DNA of 58,958 bases, from the NCBI GenBank assembly GCA_045646365.1, contig JAZRKP010000018.1, positions 1 to 58,958 on the forward strand. The letters run 5' to 3'. Below, in pieces: positions 41,624-50,310 of this stretch (position 1 is the first letter of the stretch; each line of letters opens with the position of its first letter). Made by a program: the position numbers and the translations under genes. The DNA is from SIG454 sp045646365 (GTDB lineage: Bacteria > Bacillota > Clostridia > Monoglobales > Monoglobaceae). The notes below the pieces were generated by a model that ran no database searches, was not told the DNA's origin, and saw only the letters and a program-made list of their open reading frames with translations.

Positions 41624-41923
41624 TTAGTCTGTCCAGTCAAATCTGTCCTGATTTCTTTCAACGAAAAGCTCATAGGCTTTATCTAAAATATCGTCGTTTT
41701 CCTCAGGAAGAAGGAGTGAACCGTCAGGATTTTCAGGGTCTTCAACCATTTTAAGGATAACAACCTCCTCAATCTCGTCAGTTTCCTCTTCAAGATAAGG
41801 CACGCAGATAACATAGTTATCCTCGCCAACCTTAACTGTGTCAAGATGCTCAAACATCTCTTTTTCTCCGTCGTCGTTTATAAGTTCAACCAAGTAGTTT
41901 TCATTATCTTCTAAATGACTCAT
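41624..41923 (-). CDS. DUF1292 acidic protein (YrzB-like)
   Basis: 99 residues, very acidic throughout. The DUF1292 pattern is visible: NYLVELINDDGEKEMFEHLDTVKVGEDNYVICVPY split over two strands, EIEEVVILKMVED, and LDKAYELFVERNQDRF at the end. The family often travels with ireB and ruvX in Firmicutes, where its function is unknown; here it follows an acyl-CoA ligase gene by 12 bases and its usual partner is 19 kb away. Confidence 0.87.
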   Translation of the reverse strand: MSHLEDNENYLVELINDDGEKEMFEHLDTVKVGEDNYVICVPYLEEETDEIEEVVILKMVEDPENPDGSLLLPEENDDILDKAYELFVERNQDRFDWTD

Positions 41924-41935
41924 TATAATTCTCCT

Positions 41936-43633
41936 TTATAAATTTGTGTTAATTTTATCTCTTTTTATTTTGTTTGTTGTTGTTTTCTGGAATGCATCAT
42001 CAACAACGATTATCTTGCTGACTCTTTTGTAAACCGGAAGAATCTTAAGAGTTGCATCAATGTCTGCTTTAATCTGCTCTTTTCCGTTTTCAATACCGAG
42101 TTCCTTAAGCTTTTCATCCGCAAGGAAAACCTGACACGCAAGACCGGTTTCCATTCCGTTTTCATCTTTGATACTGTAAACAACAGTTTCAGCAACATAG
42201 GGAATACCCATAATATAGTTTTCGATTTCTTCAGGGAAAATATTCTTTCCATTATCAAGAATAATAATATTTTTCTTTCTGCCTGTAATCAAAAGCTGTC
42301 CGAGTTCATTGATTGTTCCAAAATCCCCCGTTTTGAACCAGCCATCTTCGCTTAAAACCTCTGCTGTCAATTCAGGTTGTTTATAATATCCCATCATAAC
42401 GGTGTCACCCTTAACACAGATTTCACCAATACCCTCCGCATCAGGCTCGTCAATCTTGAGTTCAACGCAAGGGAGAGGAATACCAACAGTTGCACAGTCG
42501 TTAAAATCATTCTGGTTAACGCTTACGAGCGGTGAACACTCAGTAATTCCGTAACCGTTTAAAAGATTTATGCCGATTGCATCAAAGAAGTCACCCAGTT
42601 CTTTACGAAGCGGTGCACCTCCGCACACAATTTCGATAAGGTTTCCGCCGAATGCCTCGTGAACAGACTTGAATAATTTTCTTCTCAAGTCAATTCCGAC
42701 TTTTCTTAAGCCGTTGCTGACTTTTACAAGAATTTTTAAAATTGTTTCTTTTCCGCCTGCTTTAGCATTTGACCAGATTCTCTTATAAAAGACCTCAACA
42801 AATGCAGGAACAAGATAAATATTAGTCGGTTTATAGAACTGAAGATTCTTAAGAACCGTCTTAAGATTTTCGTTTATAGCAAGGGCACAGTGGAGATGAA
42901 TTGCAACCAAAATCCCCGCAACAGCTTCATATGTATGGTTATACGGAAGCACGGAAAGTCCGTCACCGTAAAGAGTTGCTACATGCAAACCGTAATAAAC
43001 ACAGCTGACTAAATTATGTTCTGTGAGCATAACGCCTTTTGCAACGCCTGTTGTTCCAGATGTGTAAACGAGCATACGCATTTCCTGTGTGGTCTTTTCG
43101 ATACTCTCAAAGCTATGGTCACCGCTTATGTAAAGCTCTCTTCCCTTTTCGATAAGCTTTTTGAAAGAATAAACCTCTTCTGTATCTTCCTCATTATCTA
43201 TTGCCACAAACTTAGTAATTTTCGGGAAGTTCTGTTTATTTTCCTCAACAAACTTTTCATAGGTCTTTGTGTAGAACAATACCTCCGCATCACTTTCATT
43301 TAAAACAAAACTCATTGGCTCCGGGGCAAGTTCCTTATCAACTGGAACATAAACACCGTCACTCTGGAGCATTGTCAGATAAACACATATCCAGTTATAG
43401 CTATTCTCACCGAGCATAGCAACATGTTTATCAGAAAGCCCCATACTCTTCAGTGCCGTTCCAAGATAAATCGTTGTGTCACGAAATTCCTTAAAACTAA
43501 CTTCTCTGACTTCGCCGTTTTCACGGAATTTGTATGCGGTTTTGTCTCCCACATCCGCAACAGCCATTTCCATCATTTCACGAATAGTTGAAAACTTTTT
43601 AACAGAGTTATATTTAACTTTTGGTTTAGCCAT
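41936..43633 (-). CDS. Long-chain fatty acid-CoA ligase (AMP-forming)
   Basis: 565 residues from the ATG at 43633 with AAGGTGG upstream; ten codons of in-frame extension lie across the ribosome site. ANL-superfamily motifs: MLVYTSGTTGVAKGVMLTEHN near residue 180, LPYNHTYEAVAG, LLNGYGITECSPLVS near 350, WFKTGDFG near 430 and GRKKNIIILDNGKNIFPEEIE near 450. It activates a carboxylate, probably a fatty acid, to acyl-CoA via acyl-AMP. The chain-length specificity cannot be read off. No beta-oxidation genes are nearby. Confidence 0.88.
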   Translation of the reverse strand: MAKPKVKYNSVKKFSTIREMMEMAVADVGDKTAYKFRENGEVREVSFKEFRDTTIYLGTALKSMGLSDKHVAMLGENSYNWICVYLTMLQSDGVYVPVDKELAPEPMSFVLNESDAEVLFYTKTYEKFVEENKQNFPKITKFVAIDNEEDTEEVYSFKKLIEKGRELYISGDHSFESIEKTTQEMRMLVYTSGTTGVAKGVMLTEHNLVSCVYYGLHVATLYGDGLSVLPYNHTYEAVAGILVAIHLHCALAINENLKTVLKNLQFYKPTNIYLVPAFVEVFYKRIWSNAKAGGKETILKILVKVSNGLRKVGIDLRRKLFKSVHEAFGGNLIEIVCGGAPLRKELGDFFDAIGINLLNGYGITECSPLVSVNQNDFNDCATVGIPLPCVELKIDEPDAEGIGEICVKGDTVMMGYYKQPELTAEVLSEDGWFKTGDFGTINELGQLLITGRKKNIIILDNGKNIFPEEIENYIMGIPYVAETVVYSIKDENGMETGLACQVFLADEKLKELGIENGKEQIKADIDATLKILPVYKRVSKIIVVDDAFQKTTTNKIKRDKINTNL

Positions 43634-43665
43634 AAATACCACCTTTTCTTTTTTCATACACAATT

Positions 43666-43694
43666 ATCATACCATAACAAATGGAAATTTACAA
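43666..43694 (-). promoter_or_regulatory. Sigma-A promoter of the acyl-CoA ligase gene
   Basis: Minus strand TTGTAA (43689-43694), 17-base spacer, TATGAT (43666-43671). Confidence 0.6.
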
Positions 43695-43751
43695 GCTTTT
43701 TTGCAAATTTTGTCATTTTATGGCGTTTTATAATATGCCACTAAATGCCCA

Positions 43752-43780
43752 TTGTAATTTTATTCCGTTAAGTATAGAAT
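43752..43780 (+). promoter_or_regulatory. Possible promoter of the sigma-factor gene
   Basis: TTGTAA (43752-43757), 17-base spacer, TAGAAT (43775-43780). The match is moderate. Confidence 0.5.
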
Positions 43781-43817
43781 TATGAGTATCCAAAAAAGAT
43801 ACAAAAGGAGGAATAAA

Positions 43818-44396
43818 ATGACAAATGTCGAGGAATTAGTTGAAAAAATAAAAAGTGGGAAAGAAAGCAAGGAGGTGCTCTATAACGCCATAAAGCCGTT
43901 TCTTGATTATCAGGAGAAAAAATATAAAGGATATGTTTACGGAGGCAGTTTTGAGTACAATGAGATAAAAAGTATTATATGGCTTGGGGTTGAGCGTGCC
44001 ATTGAAACATATCACAGCGATAAAAACTGCAAGTTTCTCACGTGGGCATCTTCCTGCATAAAATACATATTTATAAACGGACATAATAAAACAAAGGGTC
44101 GCGAAACACCCATAAATATTATAGCGGACAGTGGCGAAGAGCTTTCTCTTGAGGAGATAGTGGAAGATGAAAGTGCTCTTGATTCTTTTGATGATGCTGA
44201 GACAAAAATTGACGCTAAAAAGGCAATAAAGGCTCTTAAATCACTACCCGAAGAGGAACGAAAGATTATAATTCTGACATACATAAAAAACATTCCTCCG
44301 ACAAAGATTGCCGAAGGAATGGGAATAAGCAAAGGCAGAGCCAGAACACTAAGGCTTTCCGCTCTTAAAAAGCTCAAAAAAGCTATTTCGAGTTAA
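43818..44396 (+). CDS. Orphan sigma-70 family RNA polymerase sigma factor
   Basis: 192 residues from the ATG at 43818 with AAAGGAGG upstream. Region 2 is recognisable in EYNEIKSIIWLGVERAIETYHSDKNCKFLTWASSCIKYIFING, the core-binding and -10-melting helices; an acidic linker (ELSLEEIVEDESALDSF) replaces region 3; region 4 is LPEEERKIIILTYIKNIPPTKIAEGMGISKGRARTLR over the next helices. It lacks regions 1 and 3, so it is an alternative factor, with no anti-sigma gene nearby. It is not one of SigE/F/G/H/K by length and linker. Its 3' end overlaps thiT by 14 bases on the opposite strand. Confidence 0.82.
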   Translation: MTNVEELVEKIKSGKESKEVLYNAIKPFLDYQEKKYKGYVYGGSFEYNEIKSIIWLGVERAIETYHSDKNCKFLTWASSCIKYIFINGHNKTKGRETPINIIADSGEELSLEEIVEDESALDSFDDAETKIDAKKAIKALKSLPEEERKIIILTYIKNIPPTKIAEGMGISKGRARTLRLSALKKLKKAISS

Positions 44397-44901
44397 ACAG
44401 TTGCTTTCTGCCTGCATAGAGGGCAACAAGGGCGATAATACAGATAATAAGTTCGGGGAGCATATATGTCGCATTATAAATCAGAGAATAAATCCACGGA
44501 TTTTGTCCCTCAGGTGCATAATCCGCAAAGAGGATTGCCCCTGATAAAAGGGAACATATGTAGCGGAGGGAAACTCCTGAGGTTGTCCCCAGGACTATCC
44601 CCCAATAATTCTTTTTAAAAAATCCCGAAACACCCAAAACGCCATAGGCTAAAGTATAATCAAGTAAAATTGACATTGGATGGTAAATAACGCCGTCAAA
44701 GATAATCGAAATTGCCCCGTATATAATTCCGCCGACTATTCCTGCAGTTGCGCCTCTTCTGATAGCCAGAACAAAAAGCGGAAGCATAGTCAACGATACC
44801 GTTCCGCCCTGAGGCATACTCCAGATTTTCACAAAACTTAAAATAACTGCAAGGGCAATCATAATTGCCGACTCGACCATTGTTAATAATTTTTTATTCA
44901 T
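44383..44901 (-). CDS. thiT: Energy-coupled thiamine transporter S component ThiT
   Basis: 172 residues from the ATG at 44901 (GGAGAATATT upstream). The frame is open 44 codons further but that stretch is the riboswitch. Six hydrophobic segments; the ThiT landmarks SMPQGGTVSLTMLPLFVLAIRRG after helix 1, GVIYHPMSILLDYTLAYGVLG in the middle and NPWIYSLIYNATYMLPELI near the C-terminus with thiamine-facing aromatic residues. ThiT binds thiamine and passes it inward with the shared EcfAAT module (not in this window). TPP control is direct, through the riboswitch at 45004-45093. Confidence 0.95.
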   Translation of the reverse strand: MNKKLLTMVESAIMIALAVILSFVKIWSMPQGGTVSLTMLPLFVLAIRRGATAGIVGGIIYGAISIIFDGVIYHPMSILLDYTLAYGVLGVSGFFKKNYWGIVLGTTSGVSLRYICSLLSGAILFADYAPEGQNPWIYSLIYNATYMLPELIICIIALVALYAGRKQLFNSK

Positions 44902-44961
44902 AATATTCTCCATTTCCGCACAGGCATAAAACATTGGCTCAATAAAGCATATTCGGGCCCG

Positions 44962-44993
44962 AAAAAAATCGGTGCACCCGAAGATACACCGAT
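44962..44993 (-). terminator. Terminator of the TPP riboswitch expression platform
   Basis: On the minus strand an 11-bp stem (ATCGGTGTATC with GGTGCACCGAT, two G-T pairs) capped by a TTCG tetraloop and followed by seven T. It sits just downstream of the aptamer and 60 bases before the thiT start, as an OFF switch would. Confidence 0.88.
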
Positions 44994-45003
44994 AAAATAC
45001 GCT

Positions 45004-45093
45004 TACCAGACTCCCTCCGTTGGCATTATCCAAATCAGGTTAAAGGGTCGAAGCCATCGCTTCCTCTCAGCCCATATTGAGCTCCCCTGTGCA
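45004..45093 (-). promoter_or_regulatory. TPP riboswitch (THI element)
   Basis: Read on the minus strand, CACAGGGGAGC, the invariant GGGCTGAGAGGAAGC block, GACCCTTTAACCTGATT and GGATAATGCCAACGGAGGGA follow in the order and spacing of the THI-box aptamer. It lies between a consensus promoter and the UUCG terminator of the thiT leader. Binding of thiamine pyrophosphate is expected to stop thiT transcription. Confidence 0.95.
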
Positions 45094-45128
45094 ATATTAA
45101 ATTTTCATCGGCTTTCACCGACAAAATT

Positions 45129-45157
45129 ATTATACATCAAAATCTACTGTTTGTCAA
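45129..45157 (-). promoter_or_regulatory. Sigma-A promoter of thiT
   Basis: Minus strand TTGACA (45152-45157), 17-base spacer, TATAAT (45129-45134): a full consensus. Its -35 lies inside the last codons of mnmG. Confidence 0.88.
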
Positions 45158-47012
45158 GATAAACTATCAAAACCGCAATATCCGCAGGTGAAACACCGGA
45201 AATTCTTGATGCCTGACCGATAGACAGAGGTCTTATTTTGTTAAGCTTCTGCCTTGCCTCAAGACGCAGACCTGAAATCTCCTCATAGTTTATATTGTCA
45301 GGAAGTTTCCTGTTTTCAAGTCGTCTGAACTGCTTCGCCTGACTCATCTGACGGCTGATATACCCCTCATATTTAAGGGAAATCTCAACCTGTTCCGCAA
45401 CCACATCGGAAATATCCTCAGGTCTTGTTTTGTCAATAACTCCCATTGATTCATAATCAACCTCAGGGCGTTTGAGCATATCCGACGCCTTAACACCTGT
45501 GGAAATCGGCGTGCTTCCCCTTGATATGAGATAATCATTGACCTCTTTTGAAGGTGGGAAGGTCAGGCAGGAAAGTCTTTCAGTTTCCGCCTCAATCTGT
45601 GCCTTTTTCAAGAGGAATTTATCGTATCTCTCCTGAGAAATCAAGCCAACCTCATAGCCTTTTTCAAGGAGTCTTAAATCCGCATTATCTTGTCTGAGCA
45701 AAAGACGATACTCCGAACGGGAGGTCATCATTCTGTATGGCTCGTTAGTGCCTTTTGTAACCAAATCGTCAATGAGTGTTCCGATATAAGCTTCGCTTCT
45801 GTCAAGAACAAATTCAGACTGACCATTGATTCCGCGAACAGCGTTTATACCTGCGATAAGGCCCTGTGCCGCCGCCTCTTCATAGCCTGATGTACCGTTA
45901 AACTGTCCCGCTCCGAAAAGACCGCCTATTTCCTTAAACTCAAGGCTTGGTTTAAGCTGAAGCGGATTTGCACAATCATATTCGATTGCATAGGCATTTC
46001 GCATAACCTGAGCATTCTTAAATCCCGGAAGAGTCCTGAGCATTTTAAGCTGAACATCCTCAGGCAGACTGCTTGAAAAGCCCTGAAGATACATTTCGTC
46101 AGTGTTAAGGCCCATTGGCTCAACAAAAAGCTGATGCCTTTCCTTATCACGGAAACGGACAATTTTATCCTCAATCGACGGGCAGTATCTCGGGCCTATT
46201 CCCTTGATATCACCGCCGTATAGAGGTGAACGGTGGATATTATCCATAATAACCTGATGAGTTTCCTCATTGGTATAGGTTATGTGGCAAACTGTCTGAT
46301 TTTCAAGCTCACCCTCTGTTTCAAAGGAGAATGGCGTAATCTTCTCGTCGCCGTACTGAACTTCAAGCTCGGAAAAATCAATGGAGTTTTTGGAGATTCT
46401 TTGCGGTGTTCCCGTTTTGAACCTGACCAGTTCAACACCAATATCGAGGAGACTTTTTGAAAGCTCTGTTGCAGGGAAAACCCCGTCAGGTCCGCTTTCC
46501 TGAGAAAAATCACCGATTATAATACGGGATTTTAAATATGTTCCCGTGCAGACAATAGCCGCCTTACATGGAAAACAAGCACCCGTTCTTGTGTAGACCG
46601 CTTTAACACGGTTATTTTCGTCAAGCTCAACACGGACAATCTCACCCTGACGAAGATGCAGATTTTCCTGCATTTCGATAGTGTGTTTCATAACCTCTTT
46701 ATATTTATTTCGGTCAATCTGGGCACGGAGAGAATAAACCGCAGGGCCTTTGCCTCGGTTCAAAATTCTCGACTGGATAAAGGTTTTGTCTGCCGCCTTG
46801 CCCATTTCTCCGCCTAATGCGTCAATTTCACGGACAAGATGCCCCTTTGCCGTGCCACCGATACTTGGGTTACAGGGCATATTGGCAACGCCGTCAAGAC
46901 TTATGGAGAAAAGACAGGTCTTTGCCCCAAGCCTTGCCGCAGCTAACGCTGCTTCCGCACCTGCGTGTCCCGCTCCGATAACGGCAACATCATATTCTTC
47001 AACAATAAACAA
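45144..47012 (-). CDS. mnmG: tRNA U34 modification FAD enzyme MnmG (GidA)
   Basis: 622 residues with a TTG start at 47012, eight bases after AAAGGAGG; the frame extends 15 codons upstream without a ribosome site. FAD-binding GAGHAGAEAALAAARLG near the N-terminus, CNPSIGGTAKGHLVREIDALGG near 50, GTYLKSRIIIG, the GPRYCPSIEDKIVRF motif near 270, FGAGQFNGTSGYEEAAAQG near 370 and the C-terminal tRNA/MnmE-binding domain. Acts with MnmE on wobble uridines. The partner gene is at 37970; rsmG does not follow here. Confidence 0.96.
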   Translation of the reverse strand: MFIVEEYDVAVIGAGHAGAEAALAAARLGAKTCLFSISLDGVANMPCNPSIGGTAKGHLVREIDALGGEMGKAADKTFIQSRILNRGKGPAVYSLRAQIDRNKYKEVMKHTIEMQENLHLRQGEIVRVELDENNRVKAVYTRTGACFPCKAAIVCTGTYLKSRIIIGDFSQESGPDGVFPATELSKSLLDIGVELVRFKTGTPQRISKNSIDFSELEVQYGDEKITPFSFETEGELENQTVCHITYTNEETHQVIMDNIHRSPLYGGDIKGIGPRYCPSIEDKIVRFRDKERHQLFVEPMGLNTDEMYLQGFSSSLPEDVQLKMLRTLPGFKNAQVMRNAYAIEYDCANPLQLKPSLEFKEIGGLFGAGQFNGTSGYEEAAAQGLIAGINAVRGINGQSEFVLDRSEAYIGTLIDDLVTKGTNEPYRMMTSRSEYRLLLRQDNADLRLLEKGYEVGLISQERYDKFLLKKAQIEAETERLSCLTFPPSKEVNDYLISRGSTPISTGVKASDMLKRPEVDYESMGVIDKTRPEDISDVVAEQVEISLKYEGYISRQMSQAKQFRRLENRKLPDNINYEEISGLRLEARQKLNKIRPLSIGQASRISGVSPADIAVLIVYLDKQ

Positions 47013-47047
47013 AGGAATTCCTCCTTTTAAAATTAAAACAAAATATT

Positions 47048-47081
47048 CAAACTCCACCCCAAGCTTAAAGGGTGGAGTTTG
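47048..47081 (-). terminator. Terminator-like hairpin after hinT
   Basis: CAAACTCCACCC / GGGTGGAGTTTG perfect 12-bp stem with a 10-base loop between hinT and mnmG; the downstream T tract is interrupted, so efficiency is uncertain. Confidence 0.65.
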
Positions 47082-47115
47082 GGCAAAGCATAATCTATAT
47101 TTGTGCTATTTTGAC

Positions 47116-47475
47116 TTAGCCTGGTGGCCACTGCAAATATCTGCCTGCTAAAAGATGGAAGTGGATATGCCCAACGGTTTGTCCGCCGTCCATACCGCAG
47201 TTATTAACTATGCGGTAACCGTTGTCCGCAAAGCCTTCAATTCTCGCAATCGCCGCAGCCGCCGCATAAACATCACCTATAAGAGCGGAGTTTTCTTCGT
47301 TAATTTCATTAGTTGAAGAAATATGCTCTTTCGGGATTATAATAATATGCTGTGGTGCCTGAGGCTCTATATCACGGAAAGCATAAACGGTTTCCGTTTC
47401 ATAAACCTTAGTTGATGGTATATCGCCTTTTACAATTTTACAGAAAAGGCAGTTTTCGTCTGAATAGTATGTCAT
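47116..47475 (-). CDS. hinT: HIT-family nucleotide-binding protein (HinT-like)
   Basis: 119 residues. CLFCKIVKGDIP at the start keeps the zinc-type cysteines, DIEPQAPQHIIIIPKEHI in the middle, and the catalytic triad VGHIHFHLLAGR, ending LQWPPG as in HinT proteins. HinT hydrolyses adenosine 5'-phosphoramidates, including those from lysyl-adenylate errors. It starts 18 bases after alaS on the same strand and is probably co-transcribed; the link to tRNA charging is suggestive only. Confidence 0.92.
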   Translation of the reverse strand: MTYYSDENCLFCKIVKGDIPSTKVYETETVYAFRDIEPQAPQHIIIIPKEHISSTNEINEENSALIGDVYAAAAAIARIEGFADNGYRIVNNCGMDGGQTVGHIHFHLLAGRYLQWPPG

Positions 47476-47493
47476 TTTCTACACCGTCCTTTT

Positions 47494-50112
47494 TTAGATT
47501 AAGGTCTTAACAATACTGAGTGCCTCGTCAATCTTTGACGCGTCCTTTCCGCCTGCCTGAGCGCTGTCCGGCTTACCGCCACCGCCACCGCCTGTCACTT
47601 TCGCAACCTCACGGATAATATTTCCGGCGTGTGCACCCTTTTCTATTGCTTCTTTTGTTGCCATTGCAACGATATTAACCTTTCCGTCTGCATTTGATGC
47701 AAGAACGATAACGGAGCAAGGAGCTTTCTGTTTAAGGCTGTCGCCTGCATTTCGGAGAGCATTCATATCAAGACCGTCGTCCATTTTCTTGGTGATAACC
47801 TTAATACCGTTAACCTCTTCTGCCTCATTTATAACATCTCCGATGCTTCCCTGAGCCATTTTGCTCTTAAGGCTTTCAACTTCACGCTTAGCCTCTTTAA
47901 GTTCTTCTGTAAGAGAAACCGCCTTTGAGGCAACCTCTGTAACATTTGATTTAAGAGCCTTTGCAGTTTCTATAACTGTGTTTTCTGTCTTAGCCAAAAG
48001 CTCTAAAACGCCAAAGCCTGTAACCGCTTCAATTCGTCTTACGCCTGCCGCAACACCGCTTTCGGAAACAATCTTGAAAAGACCGAGATTTCCTGTGTTT
48101 TTAGCGTGTGTACCGCCACAGAATTCAATGCTGTAATCATCTATTTTAACAATTCTTACTGTATCGCCATATTTCTCGCCAAAGAGAGCAGTTGCACCGA
48201 GCTTTTTAGCCTCTTCGATAGGCGCTTCAAAGTTTTCAACAGGGATACAATTAAGGATTGCCATATTAACCTCTGCTTCAACCTTTCTGATTTCCTCGTC
48301 TGTCATAGCACTGAAATGAGAGAAGTCAAATCTCATTCTGTCCTCAGAAACATAAGAACCAGCCTGAGCAACATGGTTACCGAGAGCATTTTTGAGTGCC
48401 GCCTGGAGAAGGTGAGCTGCAGTGTGGTTTCTTCTGATTGCATTTCTTCTGCAAGTCGCAATCTTTGTTGTTGCATCGTCCCCTACCTTAACAGTTCCGC
48501 TTTTAACAACTGCCTTATGGAGGAACTTACCGTTCTGTTTCTTAACATCGGAAACTTCCAAAACAAAGCCGTTTCCTTCGATGATACCGCTGTCGCCAAC
48601 CTGACCGCCGCTTTCAGCATAGAAAGCAGTTTTGTCAAGAACAACAGTAACTTCGTCGCCCTCTGTTGCATCGTCGCTTAACACATTCCCCTTTGCGATT
48701 GCAAGGATTTTTCCCTCTGCTTCGTCAGCTGTGTAGCCTTCAAAAACAGTAGCATCTTTGATGAATTTAAAGATGTCCTCCTCCCAGGCGGCATCTTCCA
48801 TATCACCTCTTGCATTGCGGGCACGCTCTTTCTGCTCATTCATAAGAGCAGTAAAGCCGTCTTCGTCAACGATAATTTCTTTCTCTTCTGCGATTTCTCT
48901 TGTTAAGTCGATTGGGAAACCATAAGTGTCATAAAGCTTAAACGCTTTATCACCGCCGAGAGTTTTCTCGCCTGCGGCCTTGATTTCCTTTATATAGTCT
49001 TCAAGGATAACAAGTCCCTGGTCGATTGTTTCAGCAAAACGCTCTTCCTCGTTCTTGATAACCTTTTCGATATATTCAAACTTTTCTTCAAGTTCAGGAT
49101 AAGCACCCTTTGATTCTTCCATAACGGTTTTTGCAATTTTGTAAAGGAATGAACCGCCTATTCCCAAAAGTCTTCCGTGTCTTGCCGCACGACGGAGAAG
49201 TCTGCGGAGAACATAGCCTCTGCCTTCGTTTGAAGGAAGAACACCGTCGGATACTAAAAATACGGTACTTCTTATATGGTCGGTTATAACACGGAGAGAA
49301 ACATCAGTTGCGTCGTCCTTTCCGTAGTCTTTACCTGAAATCGCAATCGCGTGGTCTAAAACCTTGCGGATTGTGTCAACCTCGAAAATAGAGGTAACCC
49401 CCTGCATAATGCAGGCAATTCTCTCAAGTCCCATACCTGTGTCGATGTTTGGATTTTTGAGGCGATTATAAACGCCCTTATCATCCTTATCGAACTGTGT
49501 GAAAACAAGGTTCCAGAACTCAACAAAGCGGTCACATTCACAGCCAACCGCACAATCAGGACTTCCGCAACCGAAATCCTCACCACGGTCAAAGTAAATT
49601 TCCGAACATGGACCGCAAGGACCAGTTCCGATTTCCCAGAAATTGTCCTCTTTGCCAAGATAAACAATTCTGTCAGGGCTAACGCCGACTTCCTTTGTCC
49701 AGATTTCAACAGCCTCGCTGTCTTCCTCGTAAACACTGACCCAAAGACGGTCAACAGGGATTTCCAAAACCTTTGTTATAAATTCCCACGCCCAGGCAGT
49801 TGCCTCGTGCTTAAAGTAATCCCCGAAAGAGAAGTTACCAAGCATTTCAAAGAATGTACCGTGTCTTGCGGTTTTACCAACTCTCTCAATGTCGGGAGTT
49901 CTGATACATTTCTGGCAAGTCGTAACCCTTTTTCTCGGAGGGGTTTCCTTTCCTGTAAAGTATGGCTTAAGAGGCGCCATACCTGCGTTAATTAAAAGCA
50001 AGCTTGCATCATTTTGCGGAACAAGCGGGAAAGACGGGAGTCTTAAATGTTCCTTTGTTTCAAAAAATGCAAGGTATTTTTCACGAATTTCGTTTAATCC
50101 TAATTTCTGCAT
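47494..50112 (-). CDS. alaS: Alanyl-tRNA synthetase
   Basis: 872 residues, full length. Class II core: PLVPQNDASLLLINAGMAPLKPYF near 30, FFEMLGNFSFGDYFK near 85, EFWNLVFTQFD and NIDTGMGLERIACIMQG near 230. Editing domain with the zinc set HTAAHLL near 560 and FCGGTHAKNTG near 660. C-terminal C-Ala domain has a glycine stretch GGGGGGKPDSAQAGGKD. Charges tRNA-Ala and edits Ser/Gly mischarging. Own promoter at 50174-50202; the short leader has no T-box. Confidence 0.97.
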   Translation of the reverse strand: MQKLGLNEIREKYLAFFETKEHLRLPSFPLVPQNDASLLLINAGMAPLKPYFTGKETPPRKRVTTCQKCIRTPDIERVGKTARHGTFFEMLGNFSFGDYFKHEATAWAWEFITKVLEIPVDRLWVSVYEEDSEAVEIWTKEVGVSPDRIVYLGKEDNFWEIGTGPCGPCSEIYFDRGEDFGCGSPDCAVGCECDRFVEFWNLVFTQFDKDDKGVYNRLKNPNIDTGMGLERIACIMQGVTSIFEVDTIRKVLDHAIAISGKDYGKDDATDVSLRVITDHIRSTVFLVSDGVLPSNEGRGYVLRRLLRRAARHGRLLGIGGSFLYKIAKTVMEESKGAYPELEEKFEYIEKVIKNEEERFAETIDQGLVILEDYIKEIKAAGEKTLGGDKAFKLYDTYGFPIDLTREIAEEKEIIVDEDGFTALMNEQKERARNARGDMEDAAWEEDIFKFIKDATVFEGYTADEAEGKILAIAKGNVLSDDATEGDEVTVVLDKTAFYAESGGQVGDSGIIEGNGFVLEVSDVKKQNGKFLHKAVVKSGTVKVGDDATTKIATCRRNAIRRNHTAAHLLQAALKNALGNHVAQAGSYVSEDRMRFDFSHFSAMTDEEIRKVEAEVNMAILNCIPVENFEAPIEEAKKLGATALFGEKYGDTVRIVKIDDYSIEFCGGTHAKNTGNLGLFKIVSESGVAAGVRRIEAVTGFGVLELLAKTENTVIETAKALKSNVTEVASKAVSLTEELKEAKREVESLKSKMAQGSIGDVINEAEEVNGIKVITKKMDDGLDMNALRNAGDSLKQKAPCSVIVLASNADGKVNIVAMATKEAIEKGAHAGNIIREVAKVTGGGGGGKPDSAQAGGKDASKIDEALSIVKTLI

Positions 50113-50173
50113 AATTACACCTTCATTTCAAATTTATTAAAAAGTTAAGCTTTTACATAATATATCAAATTAC

Positions 50174-50202
50174 ATTATATCAATAAACCCCTTTCAAGTC
50201 AA
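50174..50202 (-). promoter_or_regulatory. Sigma-A promoter of alaS-hinT
   Basis: Minus strand TTGACT (50197-50202), 17-base spacer, TATAAT (50174-50179). Confidence 0.83.
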
Positions 50203-50273
50203 GAAATTCGGCATATTTTTTCTTTACATTTTTATAACAAAATCGTATTTTAGTCAAAAATTTTAAAAAACTC

Positions 50274-50302
50274 TTGACTTTTCCTGACCTTCGTGTTACA
50301 AT
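50274..50302 (+). promoter_or_regulatory. Sigma-A promoter of the ctsR operon
   Basis: TTGACT (50274-50279), 17-base spacer, TACAAT (50297-50302). Confidence 0.8.
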
Positions 50303-50310
50303 TCAATTAA

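Noticed and set aside
44902..45033. N-terminal extension of thiT by 44 codons
   Set aside because: The DNA is the TPP aptamer and terminator; the ATG at 44901 has a proper ribosome site and starts a normal ThiT.
48106..48681. 191-codon plus-strand frame in alaS
   Set aside because: Antisense shadow of the editing domain with no start signal.
50113..50173. T-box leader for alaS
   Set aside because: The leader is about 55 bases, too short, and has no T-box sequence; the same holds for pheS.
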